Source: Pseudomonadota bacterium
GTDB lineage: Bacteria > Pseudomonadota > Alphaproteobacteria > SMXQ01
Length of the DNA: 6,176 nt
Assembly (NCBI GenBank): GCA_022562375.1
Contig: JADFPK010000112.1
Span: 1 to 6,176 of the forward strand
Reading direction: 5' to 3'
The position numbers and the translations under genes are program-made. The notes under the pieces were generated by a model. The model saw nothing but the letters and a program-made list of their open reading frames with translations. It searched no databases and had not been told where the DNA came from. This document shows, in pieces, positions 5,293 through 6,176 of the stretch (position 1 is the stretch's first letter; each line of letters begins with the position of its first letter).

Positions 5293-6176
5293 GCGGCCCG
5301 ATGCGGGAGGGCCGCCGCCGGCGCCCAACCGTTGCGGGTTCATCGCCCTCGGCGGCGCGCCCAATGCCGGAAAGTCGACACTGCTCAATCGGCTCGTCGG
5401 GTCGAAGGTCTCCATCGTCACGCCGAAGGTCCAGACCACGCGCAGCCGTATCATCGGCATCGTCATCGCCGGCGAGGCCCAACTCGTCTTCGTCGACACC
5501 CCCGGGATTTTCGTCCCCAAGCGGCGCCTCGAGCGGGCCATGGTCGCCGCCGCCTGGGGCGGGCTGGCGGACGCGGATATCGTCGTACTGCTCGTCGATA
5601 CCGCCCTTTGCCTCGGCAAGTCGAGGGGCGCCATCGACGGCGACAGCCTGGCCATAATCAAGGGCCTCGAGAAACATCGGCGCCAGGCCATCCTGGTCCT
5701 CAACAAGATCGATCTGGTGAAGCGTCCGGCCTTGCTGGAGTTGGCGGCGGCGCTCAACGCCGTGGGGAATTTCAGCGACACCTTCATGATCTCGGCGTTC
5801 ACCGGCGACGGGGTCGCGGATTTGCGCGCACATCTGGCGACGATCGTGCCCGAGGGGCCGTGGCTCTATGACGAGGATCAGCTCTCCGACATTCCCCTGC
5901 GCCTGCTCGCCGCCGAGATCACCCGCGAGCAGGCGTTCTTGCAGCTCCATCAGGAGCTACCCTATGCACTGACCGTCGAGACCGAGGACTGGCGGGAGAG
6001 GGACGACGGCTCCGTGCGCATCGAGCAGACCTTTTATGTCCGCCGCGCGACCCAGAAGGCCATGGTGCTGGGCAAGGGAGGGGCCAGGATCAAGTCCATC
6101 GGCTCGGCGGCGCGGGCCGAACTCGAGCGCGTGATGGCGCGCAGGGTCCATCTGTTCATCCATGTCAAGGTGCGTC
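5282..6176 (+). CDS. era: GTPase Era, 16S rRNA-binding (3'-truncated)
   Basis: Ras-like GTPase with a C-terminal KH domain that binds the 3' end of 16S rRNA and is required for 30S ribosome assembly; it acts in the cytoplasm and at the membrane. The frame stays open from the ATG at 5282 to the window end, giving 298 visible residues. The G motifs are in order: G1 GAPNAGKS (25-32), G2 region PKVQTTRSR (48-56), G3 DTPG (72-75), G4 NKID (141-144), G5 SAFTGDG (171-177). The KH GxxG loop is VLGKGGARIKSIG (262-274), and the frame ends in HLFIHVKVR, which in Era homologues lies near the C-terminus, so only about 15-25 residues should be missing. A proline-rich lead (PPPAP, 11-15) precedes the G domain. 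The start lies inside rnc (11-base overlap); AAGGG at 5275-5279 is only 2 bases away, too close for a good Shine-Dalgarno, so coupling to rnc translation is likely. Confidence 0.96.
   Translation, partial: MTAERPDAGGPPPAPNRCGFIALGGAPNAGKSTLLNRLVGSKVSIVTPKVQTTRSRIIGIVIAGEAQLVFVDTPGIFVPKRRLERAMVAAAWGGLADADIVVLLVDTALCLGKSRGAIDGDSLAIIKGLEKHRRQAILVLNKIDLVKRPALLELAAALNAVGNFSDTFMISAFTGDGVADLRAHLATIVPEGPWLYDEDQLSDIPLRLLAAEITREQAFLQLHQELPYALTVETEDWRERDDGSVRIEQTFYVRRATQKAMVLGKGGARIKSIGSAARAELERVMARRVHLFIHVKVR

Noticed and set aside
4585..5802. Long open frame of 405 codons on the - strand opposite rnc and era
   Set aside because: It lies antisense to two well-identified genes, shows no recognisable family motifs, and its composition (Arg, Ala, Gly, Ser, Pro rich) is that expected from the shadow of a GC-rich coding strand.
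5180..5950. Open frame of 256 codons on the - strand opposite era
   Set aside because: It overlaps the intact era G domain and another antisense frame, with no family features; a shadow of GC-rich codon use.

Overview
This window is a core-genome segment from a high-GC alphaproteobacterium, most likely a Rhodospirillales-like lineage. The gene order (rsh, DUF2062 gene, pdxJ, acpS, lepB, rnc, era) is typical of that class, and the single long RelA/SpoT homologue has the bifunctional type of synthetase motif. The lineage is inferred from gene order and protein character, not from a database search. All genes lie on the + strand and are tightly packed. I see no mobile element, CRISPR array, tRNA, rRNA or phage gene, and no gene-free stretch reaches 300 bases.

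Layout: positions 1-1862 hold the 3' part of rsh, the (p)ppGpp synthetase/hydrolase; its start and HDxxED motif lie upstream of the window. After 27 bases comes a small membrane protein gene of the DUF2062 family (1890-2453). It overlaps pdxJ (2450-3205, vitamin B6 synthesis) through ATGA. A 116-base gap with alternative hairpins precedes acpS (3322-3726, holo-ACP synthase). A 121-base, locally AT-rich gap with two TTGACA boxes precedes lepB (3848-4588, signal peptidase I). lepB shares one base with rnc (4588-5292, RNase III), and rnc overlaps era (5282 to beyond the window end, ribosome-assembly GTPase) by 11 bases.

The genes form two likely transcription units: rsh-DUF2062-pdxJ(-acpS), and lepB-rnc-era starting from the AT-rich gap. 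Together they cover stress alarmone control, cofactor supply, activation of acyl carrier protein for lipid synthesis, protein secretion, and rRNA processing with 30S assembly. The gene set matches the E. coli lepB-rnc-era-recO-pdxJ-acpS cluster in permuted order.

I found no previously undescribed system. The points most worth a second look are modest: the pdxJ-acpS spacer (mutually exclusive hairpins plus a short open frame running into the acpS start), the tandem TTGACA boxes before lepB, the non-ATG start chosen for rnc, an RxRD variant of the Rsh RxKD motif, and the DUF2062 protein of unknown role between rsh and pdxJ.
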